The notes beneath the pieces are model-generated. The model saw only the letters and a program-made list of their open reading frames with translations. It ran no database searches and was not told where the DNA came from. Below are positions 36,881 through 48,479 of a DNA stretch of 64,000 nucleotides, piece after piece. The position numbers were made by a program, and so were the translations under genes. The DNA is from Solanum dulcamara (lineage: Eukaryota > Streptophyta > Magnoliopsida > Solanales > Solanaceae), in NCBI RefSeq assembly GCF_947179165.1, contig NC_077242.1, positions 77,791,097 to 77,855,096 of the forward strand, given 5' to 3'. Within the stretch, counting starts at the first letter, position 1. Each line of letters begins with the position of its first letter.

Positions 36881-37070
36881 TGAATTTTCACATACAACAA
36901 TGCTACTTCTTCAATTCATCAGTGCATATACTCAGACTCACTATGAATGAACTAAACGAGAACTAAACGAGAGAAGAGAAGAAGTATTGATCTTATTCAA
37001 AAGTCTTGAGGAAGAAGAAAGCAATTACAATGCTCTATATATATACACATTCTACACTCCCTAACCACCA
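36881..37070 (-). repeat. Truncated 3' LTR of the second copia element
   Basis: It matches the 5' LTR copy at 43084-43275 closely (CACATACAACAATGCTACTT, TATATATATACACATTCTAC, CCACCAACAGATT), then diverges where internal RT-adjacent sequence begins. The U3 part is therefore missing. A 13-bp duplication (GAACTAAACGAGA region near 36955) separates the copies. Confidence 0.85.
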
Positions 37071-37132
37071 ACAGATTCTGTCACTTCATCTACCTCATGT
37101 GTTGTTAACTTAATGTTTGCCCCAAGTAATGT

Positions 37133-37408
37133 CTAGGATGGCTTTGCGCTTCCTAGTCCCAGTTTTGAGATTATCTCCGGTGCATATTTTCTTTGGTTGA
37201 TTAAAATTCCCTTACTTGACATGCTGAACTCCATGCCAAGGAAGAACTTAAGATCATCTATGTCCTTGATCTTAAAAGCCCTGTGCAGGTCAGCTTTAGT
37301 GTGTTCAATGAGTCTCATGTTGCCTCCTGTTAATAACATATCATCCACATAGATTAAAATCACTACAATGTCTATCCCTTGTTTCTTGAGGAACAATGAG
37401 TGATTCAA
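37133..37408 (-). pseudogene. copia reverse transcriptase, C-terminal piece
   Basis: A 91-residue open frame with the catalytic YVDDMLLTGGN and then the thumb block KDIDDLKFFLGMEF. It continues the RT begun at 40051-39803, with the gypsy LTR in between. The RNase H domain that should follow is absent. Confidence 0.9.
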
Positions 37409-37440
37409 ACTACTTTGAACAAAACCTTGTTACAGTAGTG

Positions 37441-39704
37441 TGTAACACTCCCTAAAAACGTGGTATATGATGTTCCAATTCTCGATGAAAATGATATAAC
37501 TTTTGTATTTTGGACATAACTTTTTATAGGACGGTCTAAATTAGGTGATTCAAATTTCTGAATAACCCCAACATCATTACCTACAACTTTTGTGACCATA
37601 TTTTAAGTTTCGAAGGTTAAGTAGGTCAAATAAATTAATTGTTGCAAGACATGGTGCTGTGACGAAATGGAATATTTGTAGAAGAAAAATCATATCTCAC
37701 TGTAAGATGCTCTAAATCAGTTGATTCTTGAACGATATGAAAGTAGACTTCTAGGGAAACAATACGAAGACACCAAATCCTAATGAGGAAGTTATCTTGT
37801 TCAAACGCAGCTCCGAAAAAGGGTATTCCGTTAAAAGAAGGTTCATCTCACCAACCATGGAAAGATCTAAATCCATTTGACATCACTCATGACATCAATA
37901 GTCCTCCATTTGGCATCACCCATGACATCACAATCTTCCATTAAATTTTCAATCTTTTTTGTAATTATTTTAATTATTGTTAGGTCCCTCCTTCACACCT
38001 ATAATACTCACCTTATTTCATCATTTTGTTCATCAAACTTTCTCAAGCAACTCTTCTCTCTATACACTCTTTTACTCATTCTCAAAATATAGTTTTAGTA
38101 GTGTAGAAAATACTATTTCGGTGATTCATATACTTCGAATAGTACACAAAACGCTCCGACAAGGAGAAAATGCTAGGATTCAAGAGTGTTCATTAAGTCT
38201 TTTGATTCTGAGTAACGCTTCGGATTCCAGGTATGCAAGACTTCAATGAGAGTATTCCTTCCACTCTCATGCCTAAAGTATTTTGATTATATGATAAATT
38301 ATATTTATTTACCCAATTCTTTTCAAGTTTTACTCTAAGTTATGTGGGTGTTTATCCATGAGTTCTTCCACCCATGTAGTAAATCTTTCAACTAAATCTC
38401 TTGATTTCAAATAAAATTTTCTTATGGGTAATTCTTATTTCTACTTAATAGCATGATCATGGTTAAACAAATGATTATTGATCTATTTTGATGCAAAATA
38501 ATTTTATATGTATGAATTGATGGTTTGCAAGTAATTTCTCTATTTATCTCTTTAAAGGTTCTTGAAATTCATGATGGGTTGTTTAAAACATGATTTTTAA
38601 TTAATGGATTTCAAAGTATTTATGCATAATTTCAGTTACACAAATGTTTGAAAGTTGAAGTGATTTGAACCCACCTAGTTTTACTATATTTTCAATGAAG
38701 TTTGACTTGAAAGCTTTGACTCCAAATGAATATTTATGAAAGCAATGTCTATAATCAAAAGGGAGTCTTATGAAATAAAAGAATGATGAAATGATATGAA
38801 TGGTGGATTCTTTATGCAATAAGGATAATTCTTGCATATTTGAATAACTAAATGTTTTAATGAGCTATTCTATTGAATATGATGTTTTGAATTCTCAAGC
38901 TATATGCTATGAATATTTTGAAGTATTAAACTATTCTGTGGGATTGATTTAGCACCGAATAGGACATGAGGTGGGATTTAATAAGGAAATTCTAGTAGCA
39001 ACCCCTTATCTCATTAACTATGTGCCAGCATAGGAGACCTTGTAGGCTTAGGCTAATGGATCCATGAAAGCCCTTAAAGTTAAAGTTAAAGAAATGAATG
39101 AAGTTGACGGAGTTTTACCCCGCAAGTAGTCTCTTCGGCCAACGTAGGGGGTTATGTTGGATTTTATGTAATAGTTCGCATGATCTTAAATGTCGGTTAT
39201 GGTCATCTTCCCAAAAAATAAATGTTTTAAAGGATATCTATATGATTGATTATGCATGCATTGCATTATGTTTCATATTACATAAATATTTTAATGTTTC
39301 CTAAATGTTCATGTATGCTTACATACTTAGTACATTCAAAGTACTAATGCATATTCTTTTTCAAATAATAGTACTCACTACTTTTGGTGAGTTCCCATAT
39401 TCCGAAAATAATACTCCTTTATATTTTTCGTTTATGATATGTTGAGATCTTTAGACACTTACTATGATATTTCTTTCTATTATGATTGAGGGTGAGCTAG
39501 GGACTTGTCTTAACCCCGTTAAATCTAAAAGTTAGAGGTATTGTTGGACATATATAAGTTGAAGATTTACTATTATGATTTCCGCTTGTTTATTTATTGT
39601 CATTATCTATGAAAGGCTAAAAGTACGCTAAGAGGTTTGTTTGAGGTACTTTTGGGTTCTTCATTCGCCATGTCACGTCTAAGCCCTAGGCTTGGGTCGT
39701 GACA
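37441..39704 (+). repeat. Gypsy-type solo LTR nested in the copia element
   Basis: The 2264-bp segment begins TGTAACACTCCCTAAAAACG and ends TTGGGTCGTGACA, so it has TG...CA ends. It is flanked by TAGTG (37436-37440) and CAGTG (39705-39709), a 5-bp target duplication with one substitution. Removing it plus one duplication restores the copia RT reading order. The body text resembles LTRs of the Solanaceae Tekay/Del-type gypsy group, by recollection. No internal domains are present, so it is a recombination-derived solo LTR. Confidence 0.85.
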
Positions 39705-39709
39705 CAGTG

Positions 39710-40111
39710 CCTCACAAAACTTCAGATTCCATTGTCTACTTGTTTGTTTAAGTCCATAGAGGGATTTCACAATTCTGCATACAAGGCCATTAGTAGACTC
39801 CCCTAGCTTAGAAATCCCTCAGGTAACTGCATATAAATCTCATCATGTAGATCACCTTGGAGGAAAGTATTATAAACATCCATTTGATGGATATGCCAAT
39901 TGAATTGAGCAGCCAAAGACAAGACAGTTCTCACAATAGTCATCTTGACTACAGGGAAGAATGTCTCATTAAAGTCAAAACCTTTCCTCTGATTGTAACC
40001 TTTAGCCACCAATCTAGACTTAAACCTTTCTATATCACCACTGAATTTCAACTTTATCTTGTAGACCTATTTACACCCAATAGAAACATTTCCAAGAGGC
40101 AAGGGAACTAG
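39710..40111 (-). pseudogene. copia reverse transcriptase, N-terminal piece
   Basis: Open frames give [22 protein letters not shown], then [24 protein letters not shown], and across stops KSLYGLKQTSRQWNLKF at about 39770-39715. The sequence resumes at 37408 on the far side of the solo LTR. Several stops are present. Confidence 0.9.
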
Positions 40112-40261
40112 ATCCTAGGTGTGGTTGTCTTGAAGGGCCTGAATTTCAGACTCCATGGCTTCAATCCATCTGGAATTAGTGATAGCTTCCTTACAAGAAG
40201 TAGGTTCTTGTATGGCTGAGAAGGCACCTAAGTATTGCTGATATGAGGGAGCCAGATTTGT

Positions 40262-40800
40262 CTATGACACATAACTGGCGATGGGATAGAGAGTAGAACT
40301 AGTAGAAGATTTAGTGACATACTCTGATAACCAAATAGGTTGAGTAGAGGTTCTAATAGACCTTCTTGGAGGTGGATTTGTGGGTGGAACGGAGTGGGAA
40401 TTATTAAAAGGAATAGATGTTTGGGGACATGAACTTGGAAGACTCATTGGAGAAGTATCTGAAGAGGAAACTGAAGAGTGTTCATCCACAGTGACACAGG
40501 TTCAGGAGGAATATTAGGAAGAAAAGGAGACTGAGGTGGAGACACAGTAGGAATAGGAATAAAATGATTAGAAACTAAATCAGTGGACTCCTCAAGATAG
40601 AAAAAAAAATCTGAGGCAGGACTATTAGGAACAGGTGATGAATCTTTAAAAGAAAAGTGATATTCATGAAAGACAACATATCTATTCAAGAAAAACTGTT
40701 ATTTATTTAGGTCAAATAAGATGTAACCTTTGGTAACACTAGAATAACCCATGAATACTGCCTTGACAGCTTTGGGTGCAAATTTATCAACTTTAGGCAG
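40262..40800 (-). pseudogene. copia linker between integrase and RT
   Basis: Pro/Ser-rich text (SPPQSPFLPNIPPEP, TNPPPRRSIRTSTQP) is typical of the variable linker before the RT of copia polyproteins. Two frames (40489-40262 and 40689-40444) carry it, so at least one frameshift is present. Confidence 0.75.
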
Positions 40801-40856
40801 TGTACTAGCATAACATAAGCAACCTAGAGTCCTCAAGTGTTTAAGACATGGTTTTT

Positions 40857-41720
40857 TTAAAAGAAAACTTCATAAGGTGACTTACCTTCAAGAACATGAG
40901 AAGGTAGTTTGTTAATGATATAAACAATTGTAAGAATGCAATGTCCCCAGAATTTTATAGGAATGCTTTCTTGAAATTTAAGTGCCCTTGCCACCTCTAA
41001 TAAATATCTGTATTTTCTCTCAGCAATACCATTTTGCTGAGGGGTGTGAACACATGTTCTGTAGTGAATAATGTCTAAGTATTTAAAAAGACCCTGCATC
41101 TGGTGGCTGACAAACTCTCCACTATTATCTATTCTAACACCTTGAACTAAAGTATTGAACTAAGTGAGGACCATTTTAAAAAATTATTTAAGAACCATGA
41201 ACATATCACACTTGAATTTTAACAGAAATATCCAAATGATCCTGGAGGAATCATCAACAACTTTCAGAAAGAACCTGTTCACATCAAAAGTTTGAGTCTT
41301 ATAGGGACCCCATACATTCAAATGTAACAAAGCAAATGCCTTAGTTGTTCTAGTATCACTGCTTGGGAAAAGAAATCTAGTATATCTAGTTAATGGACAT
41401 ATGTCACAATTGTTTAGTACTGATTTACAATCATCTAAAGCATAGCCAAATACATTCTTTATTGACTTTGTAAAAGCATGAGATAATCTTCTATGCCACA
41501 ACATTACATCCTTCTTGTTATTATGTGTTGTGAATCCCTTTGCATCTGTACATTGTGTGTTCCCATCCTTATGTGGATATGGTGGAATTAACTGATAAAG
41601 CCCATCATGTTGCTTATCAATCCCCTTCAATTTTTCAGTTGAAAGGTCCTGAAATAGACAAAATTCAGGATAAAATGAAACAAAACAATATAGTTCCCTG
41701 GTTAGCTTAGATACTGACAA
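40857..41720 (-). pseudogene. copia integrase, minus strand
   Basis: Two open pieces carry the GAG-pre-integrase block (LWHRRLSHAFTKSIKN), a zinc-binding CDIC, the core Asp region (LHLNVWGPYKTQTFD) and HTPQQNGIAERKYRYLLEVAR. A stop and a frame break between 41184 and 41099 separate them. The element once encoded a normal integrase. Confidence 0.9.
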
Positions 41721-41771
41721 GAGATTGTAGTGAAAATTTGGGACAAATAATACATTTTATACTTTTCTTGT

Positions 41772-43024
41772 TTAAGTTATTCTACAACTCCCAGTGTGTG
41801 TTACTAAAGTAACTCCTCTATTTGGCAAATGAACTCTCCTATTATGATCAGAATTAACCAACTTGATATCAGTTAATATAAACAAACTAGAAGCCATGTG
41901 ATTAGTTGCACCACTGTCAACTATCCATTCTAAATCTTCTACCTTAGTTATAAGATTCTGGGAAATACCTGCCATACCTGCTATGCTAGTCATTACACCA
42001 TGCTGTGAAGTATCCTTGTTGATCATTCCCAAGATATGATCATATTGTTCACCTGTCATAAGAGGTGCTCTTGGAAGTTCTCCTGCTGTCAGTTTATTCA
42101 ACATATCTTTCTTGTCTTTGATCCCTGTTAGTACATTTGAGTGTGCATTCTTAACATGCACATTGTTAGCAGTGTTCATATTGTCTTTCTTCTTGAATTT
42201 TCAGTCAGCTGGTTATCCATTCAATCTATACCAGTCTCTCTTCACATGCCCTTTCAACTTGCAAAAGTCACATTACTGATCCCAGTTCTTCTTCCTTTTC
42301 TGATATTGATGATTTTCCCACTTATTATGTTGATAATTTTCACCTATTTTGGCCATCAGTGCTGTTAGATCTGTTCCTTCACCACTCATAGATGAACTAG
42401 CTACGGTTTGTTGGCTTTTCCTCTCAACAAGCGTAGCATAAGCCTTGTTTAAACTAGGAGTTGGTTTACTCATCAAAATTTGGCTCCGAGATTGATCATA
42501 TGTTTCATTCAAACCTATCAGGAATTGCAGTAACTTTTGTCTATGCATATGAGCACAAAACTCTTTAGATCTAGGGCAATCATATGGTGGTGGTACTATG
42601 CTAGCAAACTCATCCCAAAAATTCCTCAGTTTTGAAAAATACACAGGAATACTATCATTTCCTTGTATAAGACTAGCTATATCTTTATGTAATTGATAGA
42701 TTCGTGAAACATTTACTTTTAGCACTTGTTGCATACACAATTTCTATGTGCAATTCTGATGTTACTGAGCTCATGATCCATCCTTGGACGACTGCATTGC
42801 ATCTATCCCATTGATGTTCTAATTCAGTTCCAAAATCCTCCCTCTTTCAGGTGCCATCCACAATTCCAAGCTTGTTCTTTCCAAGCAATTGAATACGCAT
42901 GGCCCTACTCCACATAGAGTAATTTTCAGATCCTGTTAACTGCATTGGTATAATCGAAGCTCCAGTATTATTAGAAGGATGTAGAAATAGGGTGTGATGA
43001 TGATCGAACTTGACTGTCCCCATT
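41772..43024 (-). pseudogene. copia Gag and protease, minus strand
   Basis: The Gag start ATG is at 43024-43022 (MGTVKFDHHHTLF), giving the copia-type N-terminal domain with LTGSENYSLWSRAMRIQLLG. A frame break lies before 42740. The CCHC-like knuckle near 42270 reads CDFCKLKGHVKRDW, with the last Cys replaced. The protease active-site WIVDSGATNHM survives near 41900. At least three disruptions are visible. Confidence 0.88.
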
Positions 43025-43069
43025 GTTGTTCTTCAAACAGGATAACATAAACTCACAATTATGATTTGT

Positions 43070-43081
43070 GCTCTGATAACA
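43070..43081 (-). other. Primer-binding site of the second copia element
   Basis: The minus strand reads TGTTATCAGAGC, one base off TGGTATCAGAGC, the complement of the 3' end of initiator tRNA-Met. It directly follows the 5' LTR, as expected. Confidence 0.75.
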
Positions 43082-43378
43082 TGTGAATTTTCACATACAG
43101 TAATGCTACTTCTTCAATTCATTAGTGCATAAAATCAGATACACTATGAATGAACTAAATGAGAGAAGAGAAGAAGTATTGATCTTATTCAGAAGTCTTG
43201 AGGAAGAAGAGAGCAATTACAATGCTCTATATATATACACATTCTACACTCTCTAACCACCAACAGATTTTGTTATTTTATAACTAACTAACTAGCTGCA
43301 CAACTAATAGTCTAGCTGTACAATTACTCAACTGTCCCCTAACTACTTGTCTTCATGCTATTCTTATCTCATTATGCA
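43082..43378 (-). repeat. 5' LTR of the second copia element
   Basis: Minus-strand ends are TGCATAATGAGATAAG and ATTCACA, giving TG...CA, about 297 bp. It is bordered by the primer site on its inner side. The outer border falls close to the MULE at 43479. Confidence 0.75.
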
Positions 43379-43478
43379 GTTAGTAAGCATTGAAACAAAA
43401 ATCAATCGCTATGTAGCTTTAATCCATTTAATTCAAATTGAGATTCCTCCTAAGCTAAATAAAATAAAAAAAATTAAC

Positions 43479-44598
43479 GAGAGAAGTATCAAAAATATTT
43501 TGGAACTTGGCACAGATTATTGATTTCGTCCCTGAATTATTGACAGGCTTAAAAATACCCCTCAACTAAATGAACTAAGCTTAAATACACCCCTCCCATG
43601 CCACATGACATAGCAAGTGCCTACAATTTATTTAAGCACGTGAAAGGGTAAAAAAAAATGCCACATCAACCTTATTTGTTTTTTAGAGAAGTATCAAAAA
43701 CAACTTCGAATTGGCGAGAATTATTGATTTCGTCCGTGAACTATTGACAAGCTTAAAAACACCCCAATTCGACGAACTAAGCTTAAATACACCCCTCCCA
43801 TGCCACATGACATAGCAAGTGGCTACAATTTATTTAAGCGAGTGAAGGGGTAAAAAAAAAGTCATATCAAAAAAAATTCCTTCAATTTTTAATTACCAAC
43901 GGCTACTACCCTTCTTCTTATTATTATTTAACTTCTCCTCCATTAACACAAACCTCCAAACAAGATCCAATTTTTTTTTCATTCTCTTTTTTAATAGCTT
44001 AATTTCATAGCTATAATATTCTTTCTCCTCCTATTGTGTTCGTGATTATTTTTTGTCGATGTGGACTTCCGGCATAAATAATTTAATGATCGGAGGACAA
44101 TCCCGAAAGAAGATTTTGGAGTTGTAAAAACTATAAGGTATGAATTAGTTTTTTTTGTCGGATTTATTTTATGTATTAAACTTGGTTACTAATGTTCCGT
44201 CAATCAATTTCTTACAGTTGAATGCTCGAGCTTGTTGAAAACCCAAATCGAAGAAGATATTAATCTTGAAGACGATGCTTAACAAGATATCGATGAGCAA
44301 AATATGGAAGCAAACAAAGCCCTAAAGAATTTCAAATCAAAATTTAATCAGTAAAAAACACGCGAACAAAATCCTAACAAAACAAAGAAATAACAAAGCA
44401 TATACTTATCAGTACTTTAACCAACGTTTTCTAGGCTAACACCCTTTGATTTCCATGGAAACTGAAGGGTTATGTTGTGACATTGGAGAAAAATTTTGGT
44501 GGGGAAGAGAGGTGGAAACTAAAGACTCGTTGTTGAACTTTAGAATAACAAAACCCTTTCTTTTATTTCTTTATAAATATATACATATATATATATAC

Positions 44599-44636
<38 letters not shown>

Positions 44637-45015
44637 CAGTCAAAAAAATTCACGTGTAGCGCGTGAATGACACATTTTTATGTCTGAAATGGGAGGGGTG
44701 TATTTAAGCTTAGTTCGTCAAGTTGAGGGGTGTTTTTAAGCTTATCAATAGTTCAAGGATGAAACCAATAATCCACGTCAAGTTCGGAGGTGTTCTTAAT
44801 ACTTTTCTCTTTTTTTTTAATTATATATATATATATGCCATATCCGTTAAAAAAATCCATGTATAACACGTGAATAACATATTTTTGTGTATGAAATGAG
44901 AGGGGTGTATTTAAACTTAGTTCGTTACATTGAAGAGTGTTTTTAAGCCTACCAATAGTTCAAAAATAAATCAATAATCCACGCCAAGTTCGAATGTGTT
45001 TTCGATACTTCTCTC
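43479..45015. mobile_element. Non-autonomous Mutator-like element with duplicated TIRs
   Basis: A 1537-bp element bounded by GAGAGAAGTATC and its exact inverse GATACTTCTCTC. Both sides have a perfect 9-bp target duplication AAAATTAAC (43470-43478 and 45016-45024), the hallmark of Mutator-like elements. Each terminal repeat is about 190 bp and is present twice in tandem on each side (left 43479-43670 and 43685-43870; right, inverted, 44650-44815 and 44860-45015). Interior 43880-44640 has no transposase. It contains an exon-intron-like arrangement: a GT at about 44140 (ATAAGGTATGAATT) and an AG at about 44216 (TTCTTACAG), then TTGAATGCTCGAGC. This may be a captured gene fragment (Pack-MULE), but its source is not recognised. 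A 60-bp AT-repeat microsatellite (44575-44636) lies inside. Confidence 0.85.
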
Positions 45016-45160
45016 AAAATTAACATAACGTGCATTACTTCAAATGACACCTCTAAAATAACATGTGCATAACTTAATTATCCCATGTGGGGTATTTGAA
45101 ATGCCAAACAACATTAGATTAAACACTACTATTTGTGTAAAAGAACTACTGACCACATTA

Positions 45161-45390
45161 CAACAACAACAACAACAACAACAACCCAGTGAAATCCCAC
45201 AACATGGGGTCTGGGGAGGGTAGAATGTACGCAGACCTTACTCCTACCAAGGTAGGACGGCTGTTTCCTGGAGACCCTCGGCTCAGTAAAAGCATAAATG
45301 CATAAAAAATGTTAGATAAGAATAGAAAATTAAAAGCTTTATGAGAAAAACAACAAACAAATAACAAATAGATAACAAATTTAATTCCCA
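45161..45390 (-). repeat. RTE-LINE 3' tail, minus strand
   Basis: The plus strand reads ACAACAACAACAACAACAAC, then CATGGGGTCTGGGGAGGGTA, then TAGGACGGCTG..CCCTCGGCTCAG. On the minus strand this is the LINE tail including GAGCCGAGGGTCT and the TTG repeats, with about 80 bp more of 3' untranslated sequence beyond 45300. It is a 5'-truncated copy. Confidence 0.8.
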
Positions 45391-45730
45391 GATTTATTCT
45401 ACTATCAAATGATAATCCATTGGCATATACTTAGGTGATAATATATTATTATATAGATATATATACTTTTTACACAAAGTATCATATAAAATCAGATTAG
45501 ACTTGTCGTGATTAACTAATACTCCCCTAGATTTATTAATACTATTTTTGTTGCCAATCATGATCTCAACTCCAAGAAACTTCTCTTATAGCAGCAAACT
45601 AATTAATTTTAATAGCTAGTCTCTTTCAAAACTCATAAACAAAACGTGATATATAATATATAGAATGATTATCCACATCTATAAATATGTATATGCATGC
45701 ATGAAATAATTGCAAACAATTAATTTAAAC

Positions 45731-47754
45731 ATGGCATTGGATCCTATTGTTCCCTCAAATTCAAGCGCCAGGAGATGGACAGACCGCATAAGTAATGCCC
45801 TGAAGAAAGAAGTTGTCATTGACTTCAATCTTATCCCTCCCGTTTCTGTCCACATTCCCAAAACACTAACTCACCACAAACCACAAGCCTATACTCCTCA
45901 GCTCATTGGCATGGGACCTTATCATCATTTAAGCCCAGATCTATATCAAATGGAAAGGTACAAACTTGCTGCCATAAAGGACATTCTTCAGCCTGCTCAA
46001 ATCCTCAATTTCGAGCATCTCTTGATCGACAAACTTATAGACAATGACCTTGTTATTTGTGCTTGTTATAACCGGTTCATGGACATAGATGAGGAGTCTT
46101 TAGCTTGGATAGTAGCCATAGATGGTCTATTCTTGCTTAACATCCTCCGTTCAGCATATGGAAATAATGTGCATGATGATAATAATATTGATGACACCAT
46201 TTTCACCCAAGACTTTATGATGCTTGAAAACCAAATCCCCTTTGTTGCCATGAAGCAAATCAGAAAGTTTCTCTGTCTCTCTTCCCCTGAGGATAGAGAA
46301 GACACTGAGTTAACTTCCATTTTTAGGCGCTTCTGTGAAATGCATTCCCCACTTCCTTTGCCTAAGTACCATAGAAATAATGCCAAAGAAACTCGGCCTC
46401 TTCATTTGCTCGATCTTATGTATCATTTAATCCTCGATGATCATGTAGATTTTGCTCCGGTTCCTATTCAAATGTCGTCTATCATTATCAAACATGATGA
46501 TAAAGATGAAGAAGATGTTCAAGATCAAGATACGCATGAAGACATCATTCACAACTTTGAAACAATCTTGGAGGTGTTGGAGCCTATTTTTTTTTTTTCT
46601 TTTTTTACCCCCCATTTTGGAGGATTTATAGTGTTTCCACACTTCCCCTCCAATGTGACTCGAACCCAGGACCTACCGGTCGTGGGTGGAGGTGCTTAAC
46701 CAACTGAGCAAGCCTCACTTGTCAGGTGTTGGAGCCTATAGGCCCAACAAACGTGCAAAAACTTCTAAAGTCCATTAACCAGGTCATGGGAAATGCACCA
46801 TGGTCAACGATTTCCGGTAAGGAAGGTCTCAGATGTACCTTCGGCATGTATGAGAATTTCTTTCCTCTATCTATGTCATACTTGGGATTCATATATAGAA
46901 AAAACCAAAAATTGATCAAGACACCGACACTCATTCTAAATTCCCCCGCCGCCGCCCTTCTCCGACTTTGTGATTTCTTTCAAAAAGTGATTTTTCGTGC
47001 AGTTGAAGACTATCATGCCTGTTTAATGAAAAACTGGCTGGCTCTGACTACCTTACGGAGCAAACAAAAGATCCCAAAATCACGTGACGATACCTTTCAA
47101 CATCGGAAATTCTCTTCATCACGAAACTGATCGGATCTATTTAGGAAAGGTATGGAAATAAATGGACATGAAGAAAGCGAGAATATCAATACTATCCCTT
47201 CAGCATCCCGATTATGGTGTTATGCCAGAGTCAGATGCAGCCCCATTCATGAGGGTATCAGTAGGATTAAATTTGAACAAGCTTCTTCAACTTTATATCT
47301 TCCTGTGATAACCATGAATGCTGGATCAGAAGTCATAATTAGAAACTTGATGGTCTATGAAGCTTCCATGTTGAAATCCAAGCTCGAATTTGCTAGATAC
47401 ATCAATCTAATGAGTGGGACTGCAGATACTACTAAGGATGTGAGGCTGCTTAGGCAAGCTGGTGTTATCAAAGGGGATTTGACTGATAATGAAATTGCCA
47501 TTTTGTTCAGTACCATGCATAGGTCATTTGTGAGGTCTACTGGAAGTTCTAATGTGGAGATTGCCATGGAGAAAGTCAACAAGTACTATGACCAGAGGCT
47601 AATCGTTAGGGCTCGTAGAGGATTGAAGAAAAACATCTATGTTTCTTTCAAGTTCTTGCCTGTTGCTATGTCAATATCCATTCTCTTGCTGCTAATATTC
47701 CAGACATTTTGCTCTATGTATGGCTGCCACAATGTTTGGGGCAATAGAGACTAG
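45731..47754 (+). pseudogene. DUF247 gene disrupted by a SINE and a stop codon
   Basis: The frame from ATG 45731 gives the DUF247 start (VVIDFNLIPPVSVHIPK, ERYKLAAIKDIL, MMLENQIPFVAMKQIRKF). It continues after the SINE as LEPIGPTNVQKLLKSINQV to the C-terminal helix SISILLLLIFQTFCS at about 47670-47715. Two faults exist. A 136-bp SINE (46588-46723) with a 16-bp duplication shifts the frame and adds a stop at about 46697. Then TGA at 47128-47130 (SSRN*SDLF) breaks the downstream frame. Without the SINE and one duplication copy the frame rejoins. DUF247 proteins are plant-specific, mostly of unknown function; one grass pair controls self-incompatibility. Alternative splicing around the SINE is possible, but the TGA would remain. 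Confidence 0.9.
46588..46723 (-). mobile_element. tRNA-derived SINE inside the DUF247 gene
   Basis: Read on the minus strand it starts near 46723 with GGCTTGCTCAGTTGGTTAAG (A-box-like) and has a B box GGTTCGAGTC 40-50 bp later, then a 3' A-tail (a T-run on the plus strand at 46588-46606). A perfect 16-bp duplication AGGTGTTGGAGCCTAT flanks it (46572-46587 and 46724-46739). It is a different family from the SINEs at 11130 and 18265. Confidence 0.92.
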
Positions 47755-48479
47755 AATGATGTCAATAAACTCCATATACTGCAGAAATAATTAGTGTGGA
47801 TATTCCATGGTATTAATATCAAACAAATATGATTGACATGCAATTTCATACCACTGCAAGTCTGTAACAACATCAAAATCTTGTCGGCTTTTATTACACA
47901 CAAACATACGTATTCACACAGAAGTATCAAAGAATGACTATGAGTGTTTACCCATAGAAAAAATTGTGACTAATCAATTGTTAAGTACCAAGAATTGAAC
48001 TATTATTTGTTCATACAACCTACGAATTATTTTTTTACCAGGGAAAACCGAATGTAAGCAATTATAGTACCAAACTAAGCAAAACACAGAATAATGATGA
48101 TAAAGGTTGTATGAACAAATAATAGTTTTTCCTTCAATGATACAACATATACTTTCATAAGATAAGAACTCTCATGTTAATATTTTTCATTTATGAGAGA
48201 GCAAGAGGCAGAGATTACCTCTTCGGGCTCTGGCAGCATTTCCTGCTTAGATAGGTTTCAGAAAGCCCTTCACACTTTCTTTTTCCCTTAGTTGTGTCAT
48301 GTTTTCCTGTTTCTTAATAAAAAAGATTTAAGATAAAATAATGATAGGGTTTATAACAGTTGCTGATAGTCACTTAACCTTGATATTCAGCTATCAAATC
48401 AAATATACTATCACCAATAGTCTCTGCAGGAACATGTTCCATTCTGAAACTTATGGAACCGATTGGCATCTCTAACAAG
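47755..48479. other. Intergenic DNA, nothing recognised
   Basis: Roughly 700 bp between the two pseudogenes. A GC-richer segment at 48190-48300 has no motif I recognise. Confidence 0.5.

Larger units (their letters stand above)
36881..43378 (-). mobile_element. Second decayed copia retrotransposon, minus strand
   Basis: Reads right to left: 5' LTR (43378-43082), tRNA-Met-type primer site (43081-43070), Gag, protease, integrase, RT and a remnant of the 3' LTR. A gypsy-type solo LTR (37441-39704) is nested inside the RT. RNase H and the polypurine tract are missing, so the internal region runs straight from RT C-terminal sequence into a partial LTR. Stops and frameshifts break every domain. 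The two LTR remnants are near-identical over about 190 bp. Confidence 0.93.

Noticed and set aside
43376..43381. GCAGTT shared at the outer edges of the minus copia element as a target duplication
   Set aside because: It lies at 36875-36880 and 43376-43381, but does not sit exactly outside TG...CA ends at the right side, so the match may be chance.
44446..44670. 74-codon plus frame in the MULE as a protein gene
   Set aside because: It ends in a TA microsatellite and has no recognised domain or homologue that I know.
46588..46723. A functional tRNA gene
   Set aside because: A and B box-like text exists, but a tRNA cloverleaf cannot be formed and a 16-bp duplication plus a T-run show a SINE.
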